This document shows positions 36,901-44,455 of a stretch of DNA of 64,000 bases, in pieces. The DNA lies in contig AP017424.1 of the NCBI GenBank assembly GCA_002355495.1, forward strand, positions 5,149,501-5,213,500. Direction: 5' to 3'. Below the pieces are notes generated by a model, which was not told where the DNA came from, did not search any database, and was given only the letters and a program-made list of their open reading frames with translations. The translations under genes were made by a program, and so were the position numbers. Each line of letters starts with the position of its first letter. The stretch's first letter is position 1. The stretch comes from Streptomyces laurentii. GTDB lineage: Bacteria > Actinomycetota > Actinomycetes > Streptomycetales > Streptomycetaceae.

Positions 36901-37511
36901 TGCCCAAGCCGCCGCAGCCCGCCGCCCGCCGCGGCACCCGCTTCCACGCCTGGGTCGAGTCCCGCTTCGAGGAGCTGCCGCTGCCCCTGCTCGGCCCGGA
37001 GGAGCTGCCCGGCGGCGAGGAGTTCGCGGGGGAGCCGGAGATCCGCGACGAGCGGGACCTGGAGGAGCTGAAGGAGGCGTTCGACCGCACCCCGTACGCC
37101 CGCCGCGTCCCGTACCGCGTCGAGGTCCCCGTCCACCTCTCCCTCGCGGGCCGGGTGGTGCGCGGCCGGATCGACGCCGTCTACCGGGACCCGGACACCG
37201 GCGCGTACGAGATCGTCGACTGGAAGACCAGCCGTCTGCGCACCGCCGACCCGCTCCAGCTGGCGCTCTACCGGCTCGCCTGGGCCGAGCAGCACGGGCT
37301 CGACCCGGAGGAGGTGGCCGCCGCGTTCGTGTACGTACGGACGGGGGAGGTCGCCCGGCCCCGCAGGCTGCCCGGCCGGGCCGAGCTGGAGGCGATCCTG
37401 CGCGGCGACGGCCCCGGAGACGGCCCCGAGGGCGTCCCGGGCGTCCCCGGCGCTCCTGGTGTGCCGCACCCCTCGGACGCCCCGGACGGGGCGCCCCCGG
37501 GCGCCGGATAG
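33990..37511 (+). CDS. adnB: helicase-nuclease subunit AdnB
   Basis: A 1173-residue partner of AdnA. Walker A GAGSGKT is at 49-55, the DEYQD motif near residue 285, and MTAHKSKGLEWD is motif V-like. The RecB-type nuclease residues are D1062 (GRID), D1077 and K1079 (VDWKTS). An acidic linker with repeated DEP/DWDGP units (~860-905) joins helicase and nuclease. No Fe-S cysteine set is seen, unlike AdnA. Start ATG 33990 is tentative; GTG 34020 is an alternative. In mycobacteria AdnB is the leading motor. Confidence 0.92.
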   Translation: MSADPVSLFGVTSRLTDPEQLKELLGIPFTPEQTACIIAPPAPQVIVAGAGSGKTTVMAARVVWLVGTGQVAPEQVLGLTFTNKAAGELAERVRTALVRAGVTDPDPAPLPGPDENPPGEPRISTYHAFAGQLLTDHGLRIGLEPTSRLLADATRYQLAARVLRESPGPYPALTRSFPTLVGDLLALDAELSEHLVRPEQLRAYDTELLAALAGAKLSNADLRKLPEAAAARRELLGLVIRYRAAKRSRDLLDFGDQIALSAEIATTRPEVGALLRDEFRVVLLDEYQDTSVAQRLLLSGLFGQGTGHAVTAVGDPCQAIYGWRGASVANLDDFPTHFAQADGRPAARHALSENRRSGGRLLDLANGLATPLRAMHAGVEALRPAPGAERDGSVRIALLPTHTDEIGWLADSLAHLVRTGTPPGEIAVLCRTAGDFPAIQAALVARDVPVEVVGLSGLLHLPEIADLVAVCEVLQDPGANASLVRLLTGPRWRIGPRDLALLGRRARLLVHRPGAEAEDADQRLAAAVEGVDPAEVISLADALDTFLDPAGAEDDTLPFSAEARVRFARLATELRALRTSLADPLMDVLHRVLAATGLEVELSASPHALAARRRETLGNFLDIAAGFASLDGEATLLAFLGFLRTAAQYEKGLDNALPGGENTVKVMTAHKSKGLEWDIVAVPGLVTGQFPSTRARESWAAQPQVLPYALRGDAATLPEPGEWTAAAMKAFKDELRAHQHTEELRLGYVTFTRPRSLLLGSGHWWGPAQKKPRGPSGFLTALYEHCAAGHGEIEAWADAPAEDEENPLLAADLADQAWPLPLDKESFERRREAARAVLERLWAYGPGDGAHEAPAPAPEPEDDWFPDEPDWDGPEWDGPVPDEPVRAEEPPRPPEASVEVPAPRTPDAAPTPEELRTIESWDRDLTALAAELHRSRATTRDVVLPAYLSASQVIRLAADPDGFARELARPMPKPPQPAARRGTRFHAWVESRFEELPLPLLGPEELPGGEEFAGEPEIRDERDLEELKEAFDRTPYARRVPYRVEVPVHLSLAGRVVRGRIDAVYRDPDTGAYEIVDWKTSRLRTADPLQLALYRLAWAEQHGLDPEEVAAAFVYVRTGEVARPRRLPGRAELEAILRGDGPGDGPEGVPGVPGAPGVPHPSDAPDGAPPGAG

Positions 37512-37521
37512 GCTCAGTGCC

Positions 37522-38961
37522 ATGAGCCAGACCCCGGACAGCGCCGTCCACCCCGCACCCTCCGACGCCGTACGCGCCCACATCGCCGCGCACCGGTCCG
37601 CCTTCCTCGACGACCTCGCCGCGTGGCTGCGGATCCCGTCGGTGTCGGCCCAGCCCGAGCGGTCCGGCGACGTGCGGCGCAGCGCCGACTGGCTCTCCGA
37701 GAAGCTGACCAGGACCGGTTTCACCACGGTCGAGGTGTGGGAGACGGACGGCGCGCCCGCCGTCTTCGCCGAGTGGCCGTCCGGCCTGCCGGACGCGCCG
37801 ACCGTCCTCGTCTACGGCCACCACGACGTGCAGCCCGCCGCCCGCGAGGACGGCTGGCACACCGAGCCGTTCGAGCCGACCGTGATCGACGGCCGGATGT
37901 ACGGGCGGGGCGCGGCCGACGACAAGGGCCAGGTCCTCTTCCACACCCTCGGCGTCCAGGCGCACCTCGCGGCGACCGGCCGTACCGCGCCCGCCGTCAA
38001 CCTGAAGCTGCTGGTGGAGGGCGAGGAGGAGTCGGGTTCGCCGCACTTCCGCGCCCTGGTCGAGCAGCACGCCGACCGGCTCGCCGCCGACCTGGCGATC
38101 GTCTCCGACACCGGCATGTGGTCCGAGACCACGCCGACCGTGTGCACCGGCATGCGCGGGGTCGCGGACTGCGAGATCGACTTCTACGGACCGGACCAGG
38201 ACATCCACTCCGGCTCCTTCGGCGGCGCCGTGCCCAACCCGGCCACCGTCGCCGGCCGGATCGTCGCCGCCCTGCACGACGACACCGAGCGGGTGGCCAT
38301 CCCCGGCTTCTACGACGGGGTCACCGAGCTGTCCGAGGCCGAGCGGGCGCTCATCGCCGAGCTGCCCTTCGACGAGGCCGCCTGGCTGACCACCGCCAAG
38401 TCGCACGGCACCCTCGGCGAGGCCGGCCACTCCACCCTGGAGCGCGTCTGGGCCCGCCCCACCGCCGAGGTCAACGGCATCGGCGGCGGCTACCAGGGTC
38501 CCGGCGGCAAGACGATCGTCCCCGCCTCCGCCCACCTGAAGCTGTCCTTCCGGCTGGTCGCCGGCCAGGACCCGGCGCACATCGAGACCGCCGTCCGCGG
38601 GTGGCTGGCCGGGCTGGTCCCGGCGGGCATCCGGTACGAGATCGCCTTCGGCGCCCCGACCCGGCCCTGCCTCACCCCGCTCGACCACCCGGCCCTGAAG
38701 GCCGTGGCCGGCGCGATGAGCCGGGCGTTCGACGGGGCGAAGGTCCGCTACACGCGCGAGGGCGGCTCGGGACCGGCCGCCGACCTCCAGGACGTGCTGG
38801 GCGCGCCGGTGCTGTTCCTGGGCATCTCGGTCCCATCCGACGGCTGGCACGCGCCCAACGAGAAGATCGAGCTGGATCTCCTCATGAAGGGCGTCGAGAC
38901 GACCGCGTACCTCTGGAGCGACCTGCCCGCCGCTCTGCGCGCGGACGCCCCCGGCGCCTGA
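37522..38961 (+). CDS. M20 family dipeptidase
   Basis: A 479-residue zinc peptidase of the M20/ArgE-DapE family. VYGHHDVQP (ligand H100 or H101 and D102), GRGAADDKG (bridging Asp) and EGEEESGS (catalytic and ligand Glu) are in order, with a lid domain in the middle and SDGWHAPNEK carrying the last His. It cleaves dipeptides or related amides in the cytoplasm. ATG 37522 lies 10 bases after adnB, so it may be read from the same transcript. Confidence 0.92.
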   Translation: MSQTPDSAVHPAPSDAVRAHIAAHRSAFLDDLAAWLRIPSVSAQPERSGDVRRSADWLSEKLTRTGFTTVEVWETDGAPAVFAEWPSGLPDAPTVLVYGHHDVQPAAREDGWHTEPFEPTVIDGRMYGRGAADDKGQVLFHTLGVQAHLAATGRTAPAVNLKLLVEGEEESGSPHFRALVEQHADRLAADLAIVSDTGMWSETTPTVCTGMRGVADCEIDFYGPDQDIHSGSFGGAVPNPATVAGRIVAALHDDTERVAIPGFYDGVTELSEAERALIAELPFDEAAWLTTAKSHGTLGEAGHSTLERVWARPTAEVNGIGGGYQGPGGKTIVPASAHLKLSFRLVAGQDPAHIETAVRGWLAGLVPAGIRYEIAFGAPTRPCLTPLDHPALKAVAGAMSRAFDGAKVRYTREGGSGPAADLQDVLGAPVLFLGISVPSDGWHAPNEKIELDLLMKGVETTAYLWSDLPAALRADAPGA

Positions 38962-39065
38962 CCGTCCGAACACCGGGCAGCCCGCGCGCCGAGCCGTCCG
39001 TACACCGACCCGTCCGCGCGCCGGGCCGCACCCACCCATCCGAACCGGGGGAGTTGGAACCACCT

Positions 39066-40016
39066 GTGAGCAGCACCTTGAAGAACGCGTTCGCGGAACG
39101 GCCGATCTCGCTCACCGCCCCGAGCGGGATCGACCGCGCCGCGCACCACCGCCTCGACGAGGCGTGGCTCGCCGCCGCCTGGAGCCACCCGACGACCCGC
39201 GTCTTCGTGGTCTCGGGCGGCCAGGTGCTGATCGACGACACGCCCGACGGCCGGACCGAGCTGGTGATGACCCCGGCGTTCGAGGCCCCGCCGACCGAGA
39301 CCCACCGCTACTTCCTGGGCACCGACGACGACGGCGTCTCCTACTTCGCGCTCCAGAAGGACAGCCTGCCCGGCCGCATGGACCAGTCCGCGCGCCCGGC
39401 CGGACTGCGCGAGGCGGGGCTGCTGCTCTCGCCGCGCGACGCCGGTCTGATGGTGCACGCGGTGGCCCTGGAGAACTGGCAGCGGCTGCACCGCTTCTGC
39501 TCGCGCTGCGGCGAGCGGACGAAGATCGCGGCGGCCGGGCACGTCCGGCGCTGTCCGGCCTGTGGCGCCGAGCACTACCCGCGGACCGACCCGGCCGTGA
39601 TCATGCTGGTCACCGACGACCAGGACCGGGCGCTGCTCGGCCGCCAGATGCACTGGCCCGAGGGCCGTTTCTCGACGCTCGCGGGCTTCGTCGAGCCCGG
39701 CGAGTCCATCGAGCAGGCGGTGGTGCGCGAGGTCTTCGAGGAGGCCGGTGTCACGGTCGGCGAGGTCGGCTACGTGGCGAGCCAGCCGTGGCCGTTCCCG
39801 TCCAGCCTGATGCTGGGCTTCATGGCCCGCGCGTCGTCCCCGGAGATCACCGTGGACGGCGAGGAGATACACGAGGCCCGCTGGTTCTCGCGCGAGGAGC
39901 TGGGCGCCGCCTTCGAGAGCGGCGAGGTGCTGCCGCCGTACGGGATCTCGATCGCCTCCCGGCTGATCGAGCTCTGGTACGGCAAGCCGCTGCCGAAGCC
40001 GGGCGACGTGGTCTGA
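39066..40016 (+). CDS. nudC: NAD(+) diphosphatase NudC
   Basis: A 316-residue Nudix enzyme. A zinc ribbon (C145, C148, C163, C166) precedes the Nudix box, GFVEPGESIEQAVVREVF onward (from G207), and the NudC-specific SQPWPFPSSLMLGF motif follows. It hydrolyses NADH/NAD and can remove NAD caps from RNA. Start is GTG 39066. A strong terminator follows. Position matches Rv3199c. Confidence 0.95.
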   Translation: MSSTLKNAFAERPISLTAPSGIDRAAHHRLDEAWLAAAWSHPTTRVFVVSGGQVLIDDTPDGRTELVMTPAFEAPPTETHRYFLGTDDDGVSYFALQKDSLPGRMDQSARPAGLREAGLLLSPRDAGLMVHAVALENWQRLHRFCSRCGERTKIAAAGHVRRCPACGAEHYPRTDPAVIMLVTDDQDRALLGRQMHWPEGRFSTLAGFVEPGESIEQAVVREVFEEAGVTVGEVGYVASQPWPFPSSLMLGFMARASSPEITVDGEEIHEARWFSREELGAAFESGEVLPPYGISIASRLIELWYGKPLPKPGDVV

Positions 40017-40088
40017 CCGGCGTCCGACGGGGGTCAGGCCGGGGTACGGACGGTGCCGGCCGGCCCGGCCGGCACCGTAAGCGGAAGC

Positions 40089-40127
40089 GGAACAGCCCCC
40101 TCCCGAGTGATCGGGAGGGGGCTGTTC
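40089..40127. terminator. bidirectional terminator between nudC and mycoredoxin
   Basis: A perfect stem of about 18 bp (GGAACAGCCCCCTCCCGA and complement) with a GTGA loop lies between convergent genes. Confidence 0.9.
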
Positions 40128-40148
40128 CCAGCCACGCGGGAGGGGGCC

Positions 40149-40406
40149 TCAGACGGCGAGGGCCTGCTTGACCTGGGCCAGGCTCGGGTTGGTCATGACG
40201 ACCTCGCCGTCGCCGGACGTCGGGACGACGCGCACGGTCGGAACGGTCTGGTTGCCGCCGTTGGCCTGCTCCACGAACTTCGCCGAGGCCGGGTCCTGCT
40301 CGATGTTGATCTCGGTGTACGCGATGCCCTCACGGTCCAGCTGGCTCTTCAGCCGGCGGCAGTAACCGCACCACGTCGTGCTGTACATCGTCACAGTGCC
40401 CTGCAT
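40149..40406 (-). CDS. mycoredoxin (glutaredoxin-like)
   Basis: An 85-residue glutaredoxin fold protein with active site WCGYC (C13, C16) and cis-Pro in TVPT. This CGYC form is typical of mycoredoxin-1, which reduces mycothiol mixed disulfides in actinobacteria. The ATG start is at 40406. It is divergent from uvrD2, the same arrangement as Rv3198A beside Rv3198c. Confidence 0.92.
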   Translation of the reverse strand: MQGTVTMYSTTWCGYCRRLKSQLDREGIAYTEINIEQDPASAKFVEQANGGNQTVPTVRVVPTSGDGEVVMTNPSLAQVKQALAV

Positions 40407-40563
40407 GGCCTGGCGCTCCTCGTCTTCGGGGTGGCACGGAGGTCGGTGCCGAGAGTAGAGAACGTACGCCTCGGTCCGGCCATTCCCGGAATTCGTATGA
40501 CCGGCGTCGCACACCTGTGGACAAGCTCCGCACCGACCCCGCGAGACCTGGCAGCATGGCTGT

Positions 40564-42741
40564 GTGACAGCAGCAACGCACTCCTCTCTCTTCCCGCAGG
40601 TTCCGGAGTCGGCCGACGCGGTGCTCGCCGGGCTCGACCCCGAGCAGCGCGAGGTCGCCCTGGCCCTGCACGGCCCGGTGTGCGTCCTTGCCGGCGCCGG
40701 CACCGGCAAGACCCGGGCCATCACCCACCGCATCGCCTACGGGGTGCGGGCGGGCATACTCCCGCCCGCCAGTGTGCTGGCCGTCACCTTCACCAACCGC
40801 GCCGCCGGCGAGATGCGCGGCCGGCTCCGCCAGCTCGGCGCGGGCGGTGTCCAGGCCCGGACATTCCACTCCGCGGCCCTGCGCCAGCTCCAGTACTTCT
40901 GGCCGAAAGCCGTCGGCGGTGATCTTCCGCGGCTCCTGGAGCGGAAGGTGCAGCTGGTCGCCGAGGCCGCCGCGCGCTGCCGGGTCCGCCTCGACCGCAA
41001 CGAGCTGCGGGACGTCACCGGCGAGATCGAGTGGGCCAAGGTCACCCAGACCGTCCCCGCCGACTACCCGGCCGCCGTCGCCAAGTCGCTGCGCGACGCC
41101 CCGCGCGACGCCGCGGAGATCGGGCAGATCTACGCGATGTACGAGCAGCTCAAGCGCGACCGCGGCGTGATCGACTTCGAGGACGTGCTGCTGCTCACCG
41201 TCGGCATCCTCCAGGACCGGCACGACATCGCGGACCAGATCCGCCGCCAGTACCAGCACTTCGTCGTCGACGAGTACCAGGACGTCTCGCCGCTCCAGCA
41301 GCGGCTGCTCGACCTGTGGCTCGGCGACCGCGACAACCTGTGCGTGGTCGGCGACGCCAGCCAGACGATCTACTCGTTCACCGGCGCCACCCCCGACCAC
41401 CTGCTGAACTTCCGGGTCCGGCACCCCGACGCGACCGTGGTCAAGCTGGTCCGCGACTACCGCTCCACCCCCCAGGTCGTCCACCTGGCCAACGGGCTGC
41501 TCGGCCAGGCCCGCGGCCGGGCCGCCGAGCACCGCCTGGAGCTGATCTCCCAGCGCGACCCCGGCCCCGAGCCCGCCTACACCGAATACCCGGACGAGCC
41601 GGCGGAGGCCGAGGGCACCGCCCGCCGCATCCGCGAGCTGATCGACTCGGGCGTCCCGGCCGGCGAGATCGCCGTGCTCTACCGGATCAACGCCCAGTCG
41701 GAGGTCTACGAGCAGGCCCTCGCCGACGCCGGCGTGCCCTACCAGCTGCGCGGCGCCGAGCGCTTCTTCGAGCGCGAGGAGGTCCGCAAGGCGGGCGTGG
41801 CGCTGCGCGGCGCCGCCCGCGCCGGGGGGAACGACGCCCTGCTCGACGACGTCGACGACCTGCCCGCCCAGGTCCGCGCCGTCCTCTCCAGCAACGGCTG
41901 GACCCCCGAGCCGCCGACCGGCTCCGGCGCCGTCCGGGACCGCTGGGAGTCGCTGGCCGCCCTGGTCCGGCTCGCCGAGGACTTCGCCCGCGCCAAGCCC
42001 GGCGCCACCCTCTCCGACCTGGTTGCCGAACTCGACGAGCGGGCCGCCGCCCAGCACGCCCCCACCGTCCAGGGCGTCACGCTCGCCTCGCTGCACGCCG
42101 CCAAGGGCCTGGAGTGGGACGCCGTGTTCCTGGTCGGCCTCACCGAGGGCATGATGCCGATCACCTACGCCAAGACCGACGAGCAGGTCGAGGAGGAGCG
42201 CAGGCTGCTGTACGTGGGCGTCACCCGGGCCCGGGAGCACCTCTCGCTGTCCTGGGCGCTGTCCCGCTCCCCGGGCGGCCGGGCCTCCCGGCGCCCCACC
42301 CGCTTCCTCAAGGGCCTGCGGCCCGGCTCCGGCAAGCTCGGCGCGGCCGGCGCGGGCGGCGGCGGGGGCATCGACCGGGGCAGCGGCTCCGGCCGGCGCA
42401 AGCGGCGCGGACCGGTGCTGTGCCGGGTCTGCGGCGCCACGCTCACCGAGGCGGGCGAGATGAAGCTGATGCGCTGCGAGGACTGCCCCTCGGACATGGA
42501 CGAGGCGCTGTACGAGCGGCTGCGCGAGTGGCGCGCCGAGCAGGCCCGCGGGCTCGGCCAGCCGGCGTATTGCGTCTTCACCGACAAGACGCTCATGGCC
42601 ATCGCCGAGCAGGTTCCCGGGTCCGACGGGGAGCTCTCCGCGATCTCCGGTGTCGGCGCCCGGAAGCTGGACCGTTTCGGGGCCGATGTTCTCGCCATCT
42701 GCGCAGGTGAGGAGCCCGGAGGGGGGGACGAGGCGGTCTGA
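40564..42741 (+). CDS. uvrD2: DNA helicase UvrD2 with tetracysteine and HRDC domains
   Basis: A 725-residue superfamily 1 helicase. Walker A GAGTGKT is at 44-50, VDEYQD is motif II and LHAAKGLEWD precedes the final motifs. A Gly-rich linker leads to a tetracysteine module (C620-x2-C623-x14-C638-x2-C641) and an HRDC domain (~645-715, ISGVGARKLDRFG). This layout is specific to actinobacterial UvrD2. Start is GTG 40564. It unwinds 3'-5' in repair. The wblC promoter begins directly after its stop codon. Confidence 0.95.
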   Translation: MTAATHSSLFPQVPESADAVLAGLDPEQREVALALHGPVCVLAGAGTGKTRAITHRIAYGVRAGILPPASVLAVTFTNRAAGEMRGRLRQLGAGGVQARTFHSAALRQLQYFWPKAVGGDLPRLLERKVQLVAEAAARCRVRLDRNELRDVTGEIEWAKVTQTVPADYPAAVAKSLRDAPRDAAEIGQIYAMYEQLKRDRGVIDFEDVLLLTVGILQDRHDIADQIRRQYQHFVVDEYQDVSPLQQRLLDLWLGDRDNLCVVGDASQTIYSFTGATPDHLLNFRVRHPDATVVKLVRDYRSTPQVVHLANGLLGQARGRAAEHRLELISQRDPGPEPAYTEYPDEPAEAEGTARRIRELIDSGVPAGEIAVLYRINAQSEVYEQALADAGVPYQLRGAERFFEREEVRKAGVALRGAARAGGNDALLDDVDDLPAQVRAVLSSNGWTPEPPTGSGAVRDRWESLAALVRLAEDFARAKPGATLSDLVAELDERAAAQHAPTVQGVTLASLHAAKGLEWDAVFLVGLTEGMMPITYAKTDEQVEEERRLLYVGVTRAREHLSLSWALSRSPGGRASRRPTRFLKGLRPGSGKLGAAGAGGGGGIDRGSGSGRRKRRGPVLCRVCGATLTEAGEMKLMRCEDCPSDMDEALYERLREWRAEQARGLGQPAYCVFTDKTLMAIAEQVPGSDGELSAISGVGARKLDRFGADVLAICAGEEPGGGDEAV

Positions 42742-42794
42742 GAAAAAATCGTCGGAAAAATAGTTTGCGCCCGCCCCGTCAAGCCCCATAGGTT
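42742..42794 (+). promoter_or_regulatory. WhiB7/WblC-type promoter of wblC
   Basis: An A-rich tract (AAAAAA and GGAAAAATAG) lies next to a -35 TTGCGC (42765-42770), then an 18-bp spacer and a -10 TAGGTT (42789-42794). WhiB7-dependent promoters have an A/T-rich box just upstream of the -35. This points to autoregulation by WblC with sigma HrdB. Confidence 0.75.
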
Positions 42795-42912
42795 CGTAAC
42801 CACGAAAACGGCGGCTTCTTCGAAGCCCTGTCTTCGTGCTGTACTTGTCCAAATGAACATGAGGGTCCGGCTCACCCCGAACCTTCCGAGACGCCGAGAG
42901 GAGGCGATTCCA

Positions 42913-43260
42913 GTGATCAGCATGAACACCATCAACACCCGCAACGCCAAAGTGAACGATCGTCTGGTCGTCTCCGCCTGCTCGCTCGGCTTCTCCACCG
43001 TCGTCGCTTACCCCTCTGTTATTGGCACCGGTCTGTCCGGCGCCGGCATGCCGCTCGGCGCGTCGGCTCTCCTCATGGACCGGCTGGAGCACAGTGAGCG
43101 ACCGACCAAGGCACTGGAAGCAGGAGTAGCAGGCAAGGCCCAGGCTTCGGCCTTCGGCTTTGCGGCCACCGCGACCGGTGCCGGTATTCAGCAGCAGACG
43201 ACGCATGACCACACGATGTGGGCCTTCCGTGGGCTCGAACCCTGGAGTGATCCAGTCTGA
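42913..43260 (+). CDS. candidate upstream ORF in the wblC leader
   Basis: An open frame of 115 codons starting at GTG 42913 (or ATG 42922) after GAGGAGG and ending 23 bases before the attenuator hairpin. Third-position GC is lower than in neighbouring genes but still coding-like. It has a run of A-ending codons at 43111-43134, unusual in this genome. It has no family. whiB7 genes are known to have regulatory upstream ORFs whose translation is sensed. Whether the whole frame or a shorter one is used is unclear. Confidence 0.45.
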   Translation: MISMNTINTRNAKVNDRLVVSACSLGFSTVVAYPSVIGTGLSGAGMPLGASALLMDRLEHSERPTKALEAGVAGKAQASAFGFAATATGAGIQQQTTHDHTMWAFRGLEPWSDPV

Positions 43261-43283
43261 TCGACGATCAGGCCGGCGCCTTC

Positions 43284-43325
43284 AGGGCCGCGGAACCCCA
43301 CCAGGGATCCGCGGCCCTTCTGTTT
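43284..43325 (+). terminator. intrinsic attenuator upstream of wblC
   Basis: A perfect 11-bp stem (AGGGCCGCGGA with TCCGCGGCCCT) followed by TCTGTTT lies ~108 bases before the wblC start and after the candidate upstream ORF. Such a terminator inside a leader is the expected switch of WhiB7/WblC attenuation. Confidence 0.75.
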
Positions 43326-43391
43326 GTCCCCGAACGGGGCTGACGGAGCGAAGGGGCCTCGGGACCAGCAGCGACCGGTACCAGCCAGAAC

Positions 43392-43409
43392 TCCGGCCAA
43401 CAGGCCGGA
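43392..43409 (+). promoter_or_regulatory. stem-loop before the wblC ribosome site
   Basis: TCCGGCC-AACA-GGCCGGA forms a 7-bp stem 10 bases upstream of the GAGGAA ribosome-binding site of wblC. It could influence translation or antitermination. Confidence 0.4.
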
Positions 43410-43432
43410 ACAACAGACGAGGAACGACAACC

Positions 43433-43801
43433 GTGCAACTCGAAGCGCACGCCCCGTCCGTACCGCCTTCCGAAACGATCCCCCCGCCCGGCCTCACGGA
43501 GGACTTCGCCTTGACTCCCCTCAGCACGCTCACCGCGCTCGACGACGCCATCGAGAACCTCGGCGTAGCCGTTCCCTGCCGTTCGTACGACCCCGAGGTC
43601 TTCTTCGCCGAGTCCCCGGCCGACGTCGAGTACGCCAAGTCCCTGTGCCGCACCTGCCCGCTCGTGGAAGCCTGCCTGGCGGGCGCCAAGGAGCGGCGGG
43701 AGCCGTGGGGCGTCTGGGGTGGCGAGCTGTTCGTCCAGGGCGTGGTCGTGGCCCGCAAGCGGCCCCGTGGTCGCCCGCGCAAGAACCCGGTCGCGGCATG
43801 A
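43433..43801 (+). CDS. wblC: WhiB-family regulator WblC (WhiB7)
   Basis: A 122-residue Wbl protein. C49, C72, C75 and C81 bind a 4Fe-4S cluster, GVWGGE is at 93-98, and the AT-hook RGRPRK is at 112-117; the AT-hook marks WhiB7/WblC. It activates genes for resistance to ribosome-targeting antibiotics by joining the principal sigma factor at A/T-rich promoters. GTG 43433 follows GAGGAA. Regulation is by the promoter and attenuator upstream. Its stop overlaps the next start as ATGA. Confidence 0.95.
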   Translation: MQLEAHAPSVPPSETIPPPGLTEDFALTPLSTLTALDDAIENLGVAVPCRSYDPEVFFAESPADVEYAKSLCRTCPLVEACLAGAKERREPWGVWGGELFVQGVVVARKRPRGRPRKNPVAA

Positions 43802-44121
43802 ACATCACCGGAACCATCGACCGTCCCCTCACGCACGATCCCCAGAAGCAGGCCCCGATGACCCCCACTCCCCACGAGCCGGCCGGCTCCGCTACCCCCG
43901 ACGTCTCCCTCAACGGCGCGATGCGCTCGCGTCAGAACAGGACCCGTGAAATGCAACTCATCCCCGAAGCCCTGGCTCGCGCCCATATGCGCGACCGCCT
44001 GCGGGAAGCCGAGGCGGAACGCCAGGCCGTGCGCCTGGTCGCCGCCCGGCGGATGCAGCGCCGCGCCGAGCGCGTGTCGATGCGCGCCCGCCGCGCGCTC
44101 GCCATGGCCGTCATGCACTGA
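43798..44121 (+). CDS. small basic helical protein coupled to wblC
   Basis: A 107-residue protein whose ATG overlaps the wblC stop (ATGA), so it is probably translated with wblC. The N-terminus is Pro/Thr-rich and disordered. From about residue 50 it forms a long Arg/Ala/Glu-rich amphipathic helix (MQLIPEALARAHMRDRL onward) resembling short helical proteins seen in many actinobacteria. No function is known; induction by antibiotics with wblC is an inference. Confidence 0.7.
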   Translation: MNITGTIDRPLTHDPQKQAPMTPTPHEPAGSATPDVSLNGAMRSRQNRTREMQLIPEALARAHMRDRLREAEAERQAVRLVAARRMQRRAERVSMRARRALAMAVMH

Positions 44122-44175
44122 CACTGACGCGCGCCTCCCCGCCCTTCCCCGAGGGCGGGCGGTGCCCGGTGGCGG

Positions 44176-44199
44176 GGGCCGGTCCGAACGGACCGGCCC
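44176..44199 (+). terminator. terminator of the wblC transcript
   Basis: A perfect hairpin GGGCCGGTCC-GAAC-GGACCGGCCC lies 55 bases after the stop of the small basic protein. A second GC-rich hairpin near 44137-44160 may add to it. Confidence 0.6.
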
Positions 44200-44250
44200 T
44201 CGCGGTGCGTTGCCCCGGCGGCGGGCCCCCGGAGGTCTATCGTCACCAGA

Positions 44251-44433
44251 GTGAACGACGACCCCGCCCCCGCACCCCGCGTGGAGTGCGCCCGCTGCGG
44301 CAAGACCGCCCCCGAGCCGCCCGTCACCTGGACCTGCTCGGTCGAGAACGGCACCCGTCACTTCTTCTGCGACGACTGTGCCCGCACCCACCTCCGGTCG
44401 ATCGAGAGCCGTCTCGACTCCTCCTGGTGGTGA
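44251..44433 (+). CDS. small zinc-ribbon protein
   Basis: A 60-residue protein with two CxxC pairs (CARCGKTAP and CDDCARTH), consistent with a zinc ribbon. GTG 44251 is the start. It ends 22 bases from the convergent ABC1 kinase gene. Small proteins like this are common in Streptomyces; function is unknown. Confidence 0.75.
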   Translation: MNDDPAPAPRVECARCGKTAPEPPVTWTCSVENGTRHFFCDDCARTHLRSIESRLDSSWW

Positions 44434-44455
44434 CGGGGCCCCGGGGGGCTCCGGC

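Noticed and set aside
34026..37727. 1230-codon minus-strand frame opposite adnB
   Set aside because: Val/Gly/Arg-rich shadow; adnB has intact helicase and nuclease motifs on the plus strand.
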